DNA of 64,000 nt from Anaerolineales bacterium (GTDB lineage: Bacteria > Chloroflexota > Anaerolineae > JAAEKA01). The notes below the pieces were generated by a model. The model was not told the origin of the DNA. It saw only the letters and a list, made by a program, of their open reading frames with translations, and made no database searches. Position numbers and translations under genes: made by a program. The stretch spans positions 138,786-202,785 of the forward strand of contig JACKBI010000013.1 of assembly GCA_020634615.1 (NCBI GenBank), given 5' to 3'. The first letter of the stretch is position 1. The number at the start of each line of letters is the position of its first letter. Positions 7,526 through 15,657 of the stretch are shown here, piece by piece.

Positions 7526-8453
7526 TTACTGGGCGACCGGAACGAAGCCAAGCTGAGCGAACTCAGGGCTGTTCTGGAAGTCAGCGCTCAGGACAAAGTC
7601 CAGGAAAGCCTGTTCGAGCTCGGTCGGCTGATCCTTGGTGATCGAATAGCCGGGCGAAGCAATCGGCCACGAACCGTTCTGGATGTCCTCGCGGGTCGGC
7701 TGAACGCCGTCGATGGCAAAGGCCACCAGGTCGGATTGCCGAGATAGGCGAAGCCAAGGTAGGAGATGGCGCCAGGAGCCTGGCTGATCGTCTGCAGAAC
7801 GGTCTCGTTGTTGTCTTCCTCAGGCGCCGACGGCGAACTGCTCGTCGTCGCCGTCGAACAGGTAGTTAGCCATGTTCTTGCGTGTACCGGAACCCTTGGC
7901 CCGGTTCACCAGCACGATTGCCTGATCGTCGCCGCCGACCTCGGACCAATTGGTGATGCGCGCCTGAGAAGATGCCCTGAAGCTGCTCTTTGGTCAACGA
8001 GGTGACGCTGCCGGGACCAACCTTGTTGGCGACCGGACCGAACGCCTGGATGGCAACCGCTGTCTCGACCTGCGCTGCCGCAGTTGAGGTCGGTTTTCCC
8101 TGCTCGGAAAGTGGCACGTCGCTGTTGCCGATGTCAACCTGGCCCTGACAGACCTGCGAACGACCGGCGCCCGAACCACCAGCGGTCACGGTGATCTCGA
8201 CATCCTTGTGCATCTGCTGGAATTCAGTTGCAGCCAACTGCATCACAGGCAACGGCAATGCCGACGAACCAGCCGCCGGTCAGCTTGCCGGAAAGTTCAA
8301 GATCCGGCCATCGCCATCGCTTCCGGTCGCTTGCCCGGCTGCGGCTGTAGGCTGTGCGGCGGGAGCCGCGGTCGGCTCAGGCGTCGAACTACCGCCGCAA
8401 GCCGAAAGGACAAAGGCCGTGATGATCAGGCCCACAAGTAGAAAACGTCGCAT
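7526..8453 (-). pseudogene. pstS: phosphate-binding lipoprotein PstS, broken by several frameshifts
   Basis: The ATG at 8453 opens a lipoprotein signal peptide (MRRFLLVGLIITAFVLSAC) and an Ala/Pro/Thr linker, but the frame ends in TGA at 8282-8280. Recognisable PstS sequence continues in pieces: SGKLTGG in another frame, then GSSALPLP through ITVTAGGSGAGRSQV to LQGIFSGA. After a shift at GCGCGC 7958-7963 come ITNWSEVGGDDQAIVLVNRA and KGSGTRKNMANYLF; after a shift near 7821-7827, NNETVLQTISQAPGAISYLG; after a shift near 7731-7735, AFAIDGVQPTREDIQNGSWP and a normal C-terminus. Each break is one base and conserved residues continue across it. This suggests sequencing or assembly error, or very recent decay, of an otherwise complete PstS. 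Confidence 0.85.
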
Positions 8454-8518
8454 GGAACTCTGCTCCTTATACCAAATTGTATGCTAGCTGTCGGAAGATG
8501 CGTTTGCCCGGCAAGCCA

Positions 8519-8561
8519 AAGCCCCACGTTCGTCCGCGTCCTGCGGATTGTGATGGGGCTT
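8519..8561 (-). other. hairpin in the pstS leader
   Basis: AAGCCCCA (8519-8526) and TGGGGCTT (8554-8561) can pair across about 27 nt in the untranslated leader, between the Pho box and the pstS start. It could be a 5' mRNA stabiliser or a weak terminator. No U-run follows closely and no known riboswitch is recognised. Confidence 0.4.
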
Positions 8562-8641
8562 CACTGTGCAACTTGTGCAGGAAACGACATCTCATTACGC
8601 TGCCAGCATAACACGGCGCGGTTAACGTCCCTGCACAAGGC

Positions 8642-8680
8642 GATTAAGTTGTTGTGATCGTTGCGTTAACAGACTGTTAA
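8642..8680 (-). promoter_or_regulatory. Pho box upstream of pstS (four 11-bp repeats)
   Basis: Read on the minus strand: TTAACA, 5 nt, TTAACG, 5 nt, ATCACA, 5 nt, TTAATC. Four hexamers thus recur with exact 11-bp spacing, matching the TT(A/T/C)ACA-N5 arrangement bound by PhoP/PhoB dimers. It lies about 190 bp upstream of pstS, beyond the 3' end of phoR, and is the natural target of the PhoB-like regulator encoded next door. Confidence 0.75.
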
Positions 8681-8737
8681 TGGAATGGGGAGTTCAGAAC
8701 GGGGCAATACGCAGCCGGCTCGCGGGTGCAGGTGCAC

Positions 8738-10564
8738 TCAAGCAACCGGCACGGTGAAGCGGAACGTGCTGCCGCGCCCTTCGACGCTCTCGGCCCAGAT
8801 GACGCCTTTGTGGCTCTCGACCAGATGACGAGCAATCGACAGGCCCAGACCGGTGCCGCCGGTGCGGCCGCGCGATCGGTCCGCCTTGTAGAATCGCTCG
8901 AAGATCCGGGGCAGGTCACGATCCGAAATGCCGTAGCCGGTATCGCTGACTTCCACGATCACCAGCGGCCACGGGCCGGTGATGGATGCGCCTGGTGGGC
9001 GGGCGCCGCGTGGCAGTTGGTTCTCGCGGCCTGAATACGCGCGTACTGTCACCGATCCGCCGGTCGGCGTGAACTTGATGGCGTTGTGAACCAGGTTAGA
9101 CACCACCTGCCGCAGACGCTCTGTGTCGGCCAACACCAGCGGCAGGTCGGGCGCGATATCGACGTTCAGCAGGACGCCATAGCGCTCGGCCTGTGTGCTG
9201 AGCCGTTCCACCGGCGGGAGGATGATGTCGGCCACGTCGCTGGGTTTGAGTCGCAGCGCGACCTGTCCTGACTCGATGCGTGACAGCTCCAGCAGTTCCT
9301 CGACCATCTGCGTCAGCGAGTCGATCTCGGTCTCCATGCGGTCGAGGAAACGCTCGGCGGCCGGCGGATCATCCAGCGCACCGTCGCGCAGCGTTTCGGT
9401 CAGTGCACGCAACGAGGCCAGCGGCGTGCGCAACTCATGCGAGATGTTGCTGACGAAGTCGCGGCGCACAGTTTCCAGACGGCGAATGCGCGACAGGTCC
9501 TGGATGATCACCAGATAGCCCTGCGCATAGGCCTCCTGAAACGTGGTGACGATGACCTGCCAGAAGATGCCCTGGCGATCGATCTCCACCGCGCCGGCCT
9601 GGATTTGCCCGCTGCTGCGGCATTTCTGCCAGAGGTCGATGATCTGGTGGTGGCGGACGACGTTGGCAAAACTCGAACCGCGCGCGGTGGCCTGCGTCGT
9701 CTTGAGAAGCTCCGACGCGGCCGGGTTAATCAACCGCACGTCCCCTTTCGGATCGGCGATGATGATCCCGTCGGCCAGATTTTCCAGAATCGCCTCCAGC
9801 CGGCTGCGCTCGCGAGTCAGCCGCGTCACCTTGTCCTCCAACTCCTCGGCCATGCGGTTGAACGCGATCGTGAGCCTGCCGACTTCGTCCCGGGTGGTTG
9901 GACTGCCGCGCATGCTGAAGTCCCCGCTTGCCATGCGGTCGGCGACAACCGTCAACTGTTCCACCGGGCGCGCGATGCGGCCGGCGATGAAGAGAGCCAC
10001 CAGCAGAACGGCGATCGCGGCAGCGATGGCGATGACGATCAGCGGCTGCCGCAGCCGTGCCACGCTGCGCTCGATCTGATCCAGCGGCAGGGCGACCCGC
10101 GCGAAACCAACTACCTCATTGTCCGCGTAGATCGGCACGGCACCGTACATCATCTCCTGTCCCAGCGTGGCGCTGAACCGTGTAGCTGACCCCGATCCGC
10201 CTGCCAGCGCGTCTCTGACTTCGGGCCGGTTCAGGTGGTTTTCCATGGTATCGCTGTCGCGGTTCGATTCCCCAATCACCACACCGTCGGCGGCGATAAT
10301 CGTGACCCGCCCGTCGATCAGATCGGCCCAACCGCGCGCCAGGGCGTCGAGACTCAGCTCATCCACCTGCCCGTCGGACTGGGCCAGCAATGGCGTGGCC
10401 GTGTCGCCGATCAAGCGAGCCTCTGACAGCAGCGTGATCTTGAGGTCGGCCAGGTGCTCGGCGCGCGCCCGGTTGGTGACCAGCAACGTCAACCCCAGCA
10501 AGACAGCCAGTGTCAGAACGATGTAGGGAACGGCAATGCGCCAGCGGATTGATCGAAACATCAC
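8738..10564 (-). CDS. phoR: PhoR-type sensor histidine kinase
   Basis: A 608-aa membrane kinase. It has a membrane span at about residues 10-30, an extracytoplasmic region to about 173, a second span at about 174-196, then HAMP, a PAS domain (LENLADGIIIADPKGDVRLI), HisKA with the phosphoacceptor in NISHELRTPLA near residue 375, and HATPase_c with the N box HNAIKF, DTGYGI and GGTGLGLSIA. The start overlaps the phoB stop (GTG 10564 or ATG 10561), indicating coupling. With PhoU and Pst it forms the phosphate-sensing pathway. The extracytoplasmic loop is larger than in E. coli PhoR, resembling Gram-positive PhoR. Confidence 0.93.
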   Translation of the reverse strand: MMFRSIRWRIAVPYIVLTLAVLLGLTLLVTNRARAEHLADLKITLLSEARLIGDTATPLLAQSDGQVDELSLDALARGWADLIDGRVTIIAADGVVIGESNRDSDTMENHLNRPEVRDALAGGSGSATRFSATLGQEMMYGAVPIYADNEVVGFARVALPLDQIERSVARLRQPLIVIAIAAAIAVLLVALFIAGRIARPVEQLTVVADRMASGDFSMRGSPTTRDEVGRLTIAFNRMAEELEDKVTRLTRERSRLEAILENLADGIIIADPKGDVRLINPAASELLKTTQATARGSSFANVVRHHQIIDLWQKCRSSGQIQAGAVEIDRQGIFWQVIVTTFQEAYAQGYLVIIQDLSRIRRLETVRRDFVSNISHELRTPLASLRALTETLRDGALDDPPAAERFLDRMETEIDSLTQMVEELLELSRIESGQVALRLKPSDVADIILPPVERLSTQAERYGVLLNVDIAPDLPLVLADTERLRQVVSNLVHNAIKFTPTGGSVTVRAYSGRENQLPRGARPPGASITGPWPLVIVEVSDTGYGISDRDLPRIFERFYKADRSRGRTGGTGLGLSIARHLVESHKGVIWAESVEGRGSTFRFTVPVA

Positions 10565-11268
10565 CCCTCAAATCGGTATCCAATGCCGCGCACGGTCACA
10601 ATCCGCACCGGGTTGCCAGGATCATCCTCGATCTTCTCGCGCAGCCAGCGGATGTGGACATCCACAGTCCGGCTGCCGCCGTCGAAATCCCAGCCCCAGA
10701 CACGTTCCAGAATCAGATCGCGCGACACGACGATGCCGCGCTGGCGCGCCAGGAAGAGCAGCAGCTCGTATTCCTTGGGCTTCATGGCCAAGGGGGCGTT
10801 GTCCCGGCGCACCTCATGGCGCGCCTCGTCAATGACCAGATTGCCAAACGCAACCTGTTGTCTCGACGGCGAAACATCCAGCGCGGCCAGTTCCTCGCGG
10901 ATCAGCCGCTCGCGGCGCAACATAGCCTTGACGCGGGCCATCAGCTCGCGCATGCTGAACGGCTTGGTCATGTAGTCGTCCGCCCCGACCTCCAGACCGA
11001 CGATCTTGTCGATCTCGTCTGCTTTGGCCGTCAGCATCAGGATCGGCATGTTCATCTCCTGGCGCAGCACGCGGCACACCTCGATCCCGTCCACGCCGGG
11101 GAGCATCAGGTCCAGGATCAACAGATCGGGCTGCTCGCGGCGGGTGGCAGCAATGCCTTCCTTGCCGTCGCCGACCGTGATCACTTCGTACCCCTGGCGT
11201 GTCAAATTGTAAGCGAGGGTTTCCTGAAGAGCAGGCTCGTCCTCGATCACCAGCACCTTGTCAGTCAT
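10561..11268 (-). CDS. phoB: PhoB/PhoP-type response regulator
   Basis: A 235-aa OmpR-family regulator. The receiver domain occupies residues 1-120, with the phosphoacceptor Asp in LLILDLMLPGVDG, the Thr/Ser switch in PILMLTAK and Lys in YMTKPFS. The winged-helix DNA-binding domain is at about 135-235, with KEYELLLFLARQRG, VDVHIRWLREKIE and VRGIGYRFEG. The ATG at 11268 is preceded by AAGGAAG; a TTG at 11286 is an inferior alternative. It is the first gene of the phoBR pair, followed on the same strand by the pst genes. It is the likely ligand of the Pho box at 8642-8680. Confidence 0.93.
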   Translation of the reverse strand: MTDKVLVIEDEPALQETLAYNLTRQGYEVITVGDGKEGIAATRREQPDLLILDLMLPGVDGIEVCRVLRQEMNMPILMLTAKADEIDKIVGLEVGADDYMTKPFSMRELMARVKAMLRRERLIREELAALDVSPSRQQVAFGNLVIDEARHEVRRDNAPLAMKPKEYELLLFLARQRGIVVSRDLILERVWGWDFDGGSRTVDVHIRWLREKIEDDPGNPVRIVTVRGIGYRFEG

Positions 11269-11396
11269 ATGAGCAGCTTCCTTCAACCTGTGAAACGTCG
11301 TCCTCGTAACGGATATCGGGCGTGCACCGTCTCGAGCGCGGGGTTACAGTAGCACGTGCGTGCCACCCATGTCAAACTGAGATCGATTACACCAGC

Positions 11397-12161
11397 TTAG
11401 CGGATTTCGATGCGCACCAGCCACTTGACCCACATGTAGCCAGGGGATTCGGGGAACACGGCGCGCAGCGGGAAGCCGTGCAGGATCGGCAGCGGCTCAC
11501 CCTGCCACTCGTAGGCTAGCAGGCTGTCATCCTGCTGAGCCAGCGAGACGGGAATCCACGCGCCGTAGCCATCAGCGCCGACCAGTCGAATGCTGGAAAT
11601 CTCCTCTGGCAAACCGGCCATGGACAGCACGTCCCACAGCCGCGGGCCGGCCCATGTCGTCGTGTCCTCGAAGGTCTCGGGACAAACCAACGTGCATTGG
11701 ATCTCCTGCCGCGGCATGCAGCGAATCTGGTCCAGCGTCACCATCAACGGCGTCGCAACGGTGCCGGTGATCTCCAGCCGCCAGGTCAGCGGGTCGATCA
11801 CCTGTGCGTTGCCGGTGACATGCAGACCGGTGGTCGGGTCGAGCTCGCCGAAACTGTATGTGACAGGCGGCGGCGTTGGCGCCACCCAGCGCGTGAGATC
11901 ACAGGGAAAGTCGCCCGTTGTGACCGAGGCAACAGTCGGCCAGGGGGTTGCCGCGGGCGTCTCGGCGTCCAGCGATGTGGGTGAGGGGGCAGGGGTGGCA
12001 GGAACCGAAGTGGCCGCCGCGGTCGGTGTGGCCGGAACCATAGTTGCGGTAGCCGGCGGTTCGAGATTTGGCGAAGCCGGTGCAGTCGCCTGTGGCGCAA
12101 CGCAGCCGGCCAGTATCAACGCAACCAGTGTCACAAAGACGACAGTCGCTGGTGCTTTCAT
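11397..12161 (-). CDS. secreted lipoprotein with oxidoreductase molybdopterin-binding domain
   Basis: A 254-aa protein. MKAPATVVFVTLVALILAGC is a lipoprotein signal peptide with lipobox Cys20. A low-complexity Ala/Pro/Thr/Ser linker follows to about residue 80. The rest resembles the sulfite-oxidase-type Moco domain: LDQIRCMPRQEIQCTLVC contains the cysteine expected to ligate molybdenum, followed by TWAGPRLWDVLSMAG. A strong AGGAGG precedes the ATG at 12161; the longer upstream frame is not credible. Such proteins are predicted surface oxidoreductases or scaffolds. No haem or membrane partner lies next to it, so substrate and electron acceptor are unknown. Confidence 0.82.
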   Translation of the reverse strand: MKAPATVVFVTLVALILAGCVAPQATAPASPNLEPPATATMVPATPTAAATSVPATPAPSPTSLDAETPAATPWPTVASVTTGDFPCDLTRWVAPTPPPVTYSFGELDPTTGLHVTGNAQVIDPLTWRLEITGTVATPLMVTLDQIRCMPRQEIQCTLVCPETFEDTTTWAGPRLWDVLSMAGLPEEISSIRLVGADGYGAWIPVSLAQQDDSLLAYEWQGEPLPILHGFPLRAVFPESPGYMWVKWLVRIEIR

Positions 12162-12439
12162 TCGTTGCCTCCTGTCTCCGCCGGCGAATCCCAATCCCAG
12201 AACACGTATACGAGACCCTTCCACGGCAGCAACTGCGGCCAGCCGTGGGAATGTATCACGCTGCGCAGCGAAAACGGCTGCCGCGCAGCCAGCTCCAGTC
12301 TCATCAGGGAATCTCCTGTTCTCGCCGGTGCAAGCGCGTTTTTTGTCGCCAGATATGACGCCGCACATGGCGCGGGAAGGAAATCTGGCGTACACTATGG
12401 GCAACGGTGCCAACGGAACCAATCGAAGGAGCAACAGCA

Positions 12440-13135
12440 ATGAGCACAACCCTCAACCGATCCGCCCGCCCATCAACCCGTACGGTCGTCCTCCTCGTCA
12501 TCGGTGTGGTGACGGCTGTGTTGTACATCGCTGCCGGACGAATGGACAACGCCTATTTGCTGCGCATGGTCACCAAGCCGATCCCGGTGCTTTGTCTGGC
12601 GCTGTGGGTGAGCTGGCTGCCGCGCCGGGGTCGCTATCAGATGGCAGTGGCGGTAGGTCTGTTGCTATGTGCGTTGGGCGACATTCTGCTGGAGGCAGGC
12701 GACGCGACCTTCCTCTTCGGTCTGATCGCTTTCCTGTTGGGCCACGTCGCCTATATCTTTGCCTTCACGCGTGACAGCCGGCGATTTTTTCCGCTGGGGG
12801 CCGTGCTGGCTTTCGGCTACGGCGTGCTGATCTATGCCTATCTGACGACTGCCGGCGACCTTGGCGCGATGGCGGTCCCGGTGCTGGTCTACATGCTGGT
12901 GATCTGCGCGATGCTTTGGCGGGCGTCGGCACGCGTCGGCGTGCAAGAGATCGTGCGTACCTCGGCGCTGGCCGGACTGGCCGGCGCACTCTTCTTCACC
13001 GCCAGCGACTCCATCCTCTCGCTGCGCATGTTCGACACGCCGATCGATCTGGGCGGCATCACGGTGATGCTGACCTACTGGATCGGCCAGACGCTGATCG
13101 CCTTCTCCGCGCGCGACGCCAGCGCGACACGATAG
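12440..13135 (+). CDS. YhhN family membrane protein (lysoplasmalogenase-like)
   Basis: A 231-aa polytopic protein with about eight hydrophobic segments. The YhhN/TMEM86 signatures LCALGDILLE, FLLGHVAYIFAF and FFTASDSILSL are present, the conserved acidic residues lying inside membrane spans. Eukaryotic TMEM86 members hydrolyse the vinyl ether bond of lysoplasmalogens; the bacterial role is less clear. The ATG at 12440 has GAAGGAG eight bases upstream, better than the in-frame ATG at 12407. It is divergent from the molybdopterin lipoprotein and convergent with the next gene. Confidence 0.88.
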   Translation: MSTTLNRSARPSTRTVVLLVIGVVTAVLYIAAGRMDNAYLLRMVTKPIPVLCLALWVSWLPRRGRYQMAVAVGLLLCALGDILLEAGDATFLFGLIAFLLGHVAYIFAFTRDSRRFFPLGAVLAFGYGVLIYAYLTTAGDLGAMAVPVLVYMLVICAMLWRASARVGVQEIVRTSALAGLAGALFFTASDSILSLRMFDTPIDLGGITVMLTYWIGQTLIAFSARDASATR

Positions 13136-13149
13136 ACGCTCCGTTTCTG

Positions 13150-13238
13150 GTTCGTACTCGTACTTTTCCTCGTACTCGTACTCGTCTGTAAACGGGCGGT
13201 TTTCGAGGACGAGGACGAGTAGAAGTACGAGTACGAGA
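13150..13238. repeat. degenerate TCGTAC hexamer repeat forming a hairpin
   Basis: The left arm (13150-13186) is a run of TCGTAC-like hexamers. The right arm (13204-13237) is its imperfect reverse complement, made of TACGAG and GACGAG hexamers, with about 17 nt between. It fills the gap between two convergent genes and touches the methyltransferase stop codon. A similar element lies at 15521-15637. Confidence 0.75.
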
Positions 13239-14072
13239 TTACCGCTTCCTGCCGACGACGTAGCGGTGGTGCGCCCAGACGCTCTTGACCTGCCACGGCA
13301 GCGGCGCGTGGTCCAGCCAGGCATAGCGCATCACCCGCGCGCGCAGCTCCGGCTGCTCGCCCAGGTAGTAGGCCATGGTGGACCACTCCCAGTCGTCGCC
13401 GGAGAACTGGTCTTGCATTCGCTCTGAACGCACACCCAGCTTCTCCAGCACCTGGCCGGCCGGCATGACGGTGTCCGGCCAGGGCGGCACGTCGAGCACA
13501 CCCTCGTCAATGATCTCCACGTCCAGCCAGCGCAACAGCCGCTTGATCATGTTCATGTTGACCCAGGCCTCACGCCCGCCGATGCGCTCAAAGAACTCCG
13601 GCTCCAGCAGATACTTGCGCATCAGGTAGCCGACCTGCCAGCGGTTGGGCATCGCGATGAAGACCAGGTCGCGGCTGACCCGCACCAGTTCCTCGATCAG
13701 CGCCTGGGCATCGCCCAGGTACCAGAGGCCGGCCCACTCCCACGCCAGGTCGAAGGTGGAGGCCTCAAAGGGCAGGGCGCCCCAGTCGTTCACGTGCACC
13801 AGGCTGACCGGCAGCCCCAGCTCATTCCAGATTCGCTGCACCCCCGCCAAACGAACCGGGTTGTTGTCGGCCAGCGTCACCTCGCACCCGGCCTCGGCCA
13901 ATGCCACGCTGTTGATGCCGCTGACGCCCGCCATACCGTAGAGCGGAGCTTCCAACACCGACTCGACGCCGTGTTCAGCCTGCATCTTCAGCAGAAAGTC
14001 GTTCAGCACAAACCGCTCGTACACCAGGCCGAGGCCCTCGTTGTAATCCGTGAGATAGTGTTGCCAATCCAT
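13239..14072 (-). CDS. SAM-dependent methyltransferase
   Basis: A 277-aa class I methyltransferase. SVLEAPLYGMAGVSGINSVALAEAGCEVTLADNNP (residues about 35-70) has the motif I position with an unusual glycine arrangement and an acidic residue ending strand 2. A motif IV-like FDLAWEWAGLWY follows, then LVFIAMPNRWQVGY. The start at 14072 has AAAAGGAAAA upstream. Context (a glycosyltransferase upstream on the same strand, glycan genes beyond) suggests modification of a sugar or lipid-linked intermediate, but the substrate cannot be identified. Confidence 0.75.
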   Translation of the reverse strand: MDWQHYLTDYNEGLGLVYERFVLNDFLLKMQAEHGVESVLEAPLYGMAGVSGINSVALAEAGCEVTLADNNPVRLAGVQRIWNELGLPVSLVHVNDWGALPFEASTFDLAWEWAGLWYLGDAQALIEELVRVSRDLVFIAMPNRWQVGYLMRKYLLEPEFFERIGGREAWVNMNMIKRLLRWLDVEIIDEGVLDVPPWPDTVMPAGQVLEKLGVRSERMQDQFSGDDWEWSTMAYYLGEQPELRARVMRYAWLDHAPLPWQVKSVWAHHRYVVGRKR

Positions 14073-14157
14073 GGTTGTTTTCCTTTTCCAGCTTGCGGGA
14101 CTTCGGAAGTCGCCGCCCAAACACAGGCAGTTGTCTTGACGAACGAAGCAGCCAATA

Positions 14158-15516
14158 TTACTGAGCGGCGACTTGCGAAGTTCTGCCTGTGGCCCTGCTG
14201 ACCCGCAGATACAGCAGCGTCCACCATGCGAACAGCGCCGTGCTCGCCAGCGCCATCAACACGCGGTCGGCGGGAATTCGCTCGAACAGCTGATATACGG
14301 CGGGCGCGAAGGGTAACACACGCAACAAGTTAAGCAGTATCACGCCCGACAGCAGCAGGTATGCCAGTAAGCGCTGCCTGCCGCGCAGCGCGGCGGGCAG
14401 CGCCAGAAAAGCCAGCGCGGGCAGAACATAGCGTTCGTGCATCTCGGTCGCCAGCATGAAAAACCCGAACACCAGCAGACCGGACGCGAAGAACCCGTCC
14501 AGTTGCTGGCTTGTTGCCGGCCAGCGGACCAGACCTGGTTGCCTGGGCTGCCAGCGTCTGCCCAGCGTCCACAGAATCGCCAGTACATAGCCAGCCAGTA
14601 GCGCCAAACCGACCCAGCGCAGCGTCACCGGCCCAATCACCCGCGCCGAGTCCAGCAGCGGCTGGTCCAGAAGCTGCACGCTGGCAGCCTGCACCAGATA
14701 CCACGGGTTGTAGGCATTCATGCTCAACGCGGGATAGAAGCCCACCGCTCCCGTATAGGCGTTCAGCACCGGACCCAACACGCCGGCGACCATGGGTGTC
14801 AGGATACCAAGCAGCAAGATGGCTGCCAGGCCCGCGCTCCAGCGTCCGACCGCCCGCCAACCGTTCCACCAGGCCAACATCAGCAGCAGCGGCAGAAGAA
14901 TGGCAGCCTGCAACTTGGTCAGCAACCCCAGACCGATCAGCAGCCCGCTCCAGGTCCAGCGTTTGCCCAGCGCGGCCAGCAGCGCGGCCACCATCCACAT
15001 GGTGTGAATCGCATCCACCTGCGCCCAGTAGCTGCTGACGTAGATCGTCGCCGGGTTGAGCAGCCACAGGCCGGCTGCCAGCAGCGCCATCGTCAACCCT
15101 TTGGAGGGCTGTGTGTCGCCAGCAGCAGTTTCCGTCGCCAGGCCCGAACCGTTGGCTCGCAGCTCGCCGGCTGCAACCCGCAGCGCCGCGAAGTAGAGCA
15201 TCGCACCGACGATCAGATCGGCCACAACGGCCGGCAGCTTGATTAGCACGCTCTGCAGCGGTGTGTAGTCGAAACCGGGCCGCAGAACGCCGTAGAGTCT
15301 GCCAAGAAAGGTTAGCAGCGCCAGATAAAGCGGCGGGTAGTTGACTACCGGCTCGCCATGCTGGTAGAGCTGTCCCAGGCCGTGGGTTGCGCCAAAGTTC
15401 ATCCACGGCAGCCAGAAGGTGGTCAGGTCCGCGGGATACGGATCGGGCAACGGCATCAACGCCAGCCGCAGGGCCAGCCCGATCGCCAGCAGCACCAGTA
15501 ACTTCCAGTGCTTCAC
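14158..15516 (-). CDS. polytopic membrane glycosyltransferase (GT39/GT87-like)
   Basis: A 452-aa integral membrane protein with roughly ten to eleven spans. The first extracytoplasmic loop carries acidic and aromatic residues (PDPYPADLTTFWLPW), as in GT-C polyprenyl-phosphate-dependent mannosyl/glucosyltransferases. Other recurrent signatures are VNYPPLYLALL, SSYWAQVDAIHTMWM, LLTKLQAAILLP and FFMLATEMHERYVLPAL. The GTG start at 15516 follows GAGG. It probably transfers a sugar from a polyprenyl carrier outside the membrane. Donor and acceptor are unknown. Confidence 0.8.
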   Translation of the reverse strand: MKHWKLLVLLAIGLALRLALMPLPDPYPADLTTFWLPWMNFGATHGLGQLYQHGEPVVNYPPLYLALLTFLGRLYGVLRPGFDYTPLQSVLIKLPAVVADLIVGAMLYFAALRVAAGELRANGSGLATETAAGDTQPSKGLTMALLAAGLWLLNPATIYVSSYWAQVDAIHTMWMVAALLAALGKRWTWSGLLIGLGLLTKLQAAILLPLLLMLAWWNGWRAVGRWSAGLAAILLLGILTPMVAGVLGPVLNAYTGAVGFYPALSMNAYNPWYLVQAASVQLLDQPLLDSARVIGPVTLRWVGLALLAGYVLAILWTLGRRWQPRQPGLVRWPATSQQLDGFFASGLLVFGFFMLATEMHERYVLPALAFLALPAALRGRQRLLAYLLLSGVILLNLLRVLPFAPAVYQLFERIPADRVLMALASTALFAWWTLLYLRVSRATGRTSQVAAQ

Positions 15517-15520
15517 TGCC

Positions 15521-15637
15521 TCGCTCCTGCTCCTGCTCGAACTCTTACTCGTACTCCTGCTCGTGCTCTTTCCGATGGCCGGCCGCAGGACCGGGCTTTT
15601 TGAGTGCGAGTACGAGGAAGAGTAGGAGTACGAGTTG
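15521..15637. repeat. second CTCGTA-type hexamer repeat hairpin
   Basis: CTCCTG, CTCGTA and CTCGTG hexamers run from 15521 to about 15570, and GAGTAC, GAGGAA and GAGTAG hexamers from 15601 to 15636, so the two halves can fold back on each other. It has the same composition as 13150-13238. The two elements bracket the methyltransferase and glycosyltransferase genes. Confidence 0.75.
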
Positions 15638-15657
15638 TGTGGCTCATGGAAAGTACC

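Noticed and set aside
12161..12449. Upstream extension of the molybdopterin lipoprotein by 96 codons.
   Set aside because: AGGAGG and a signal peptide mark the start at 12161; the extension overlaps the divergent YhhN gene's promoter region.
13150..15637. The two hexamer hairpins considered as ends of an insertion sequence.
   Set aside because: No transposase lies between them and the arms are degenerate repeats, not defined terminal repeats. Kept only as a repeat family.
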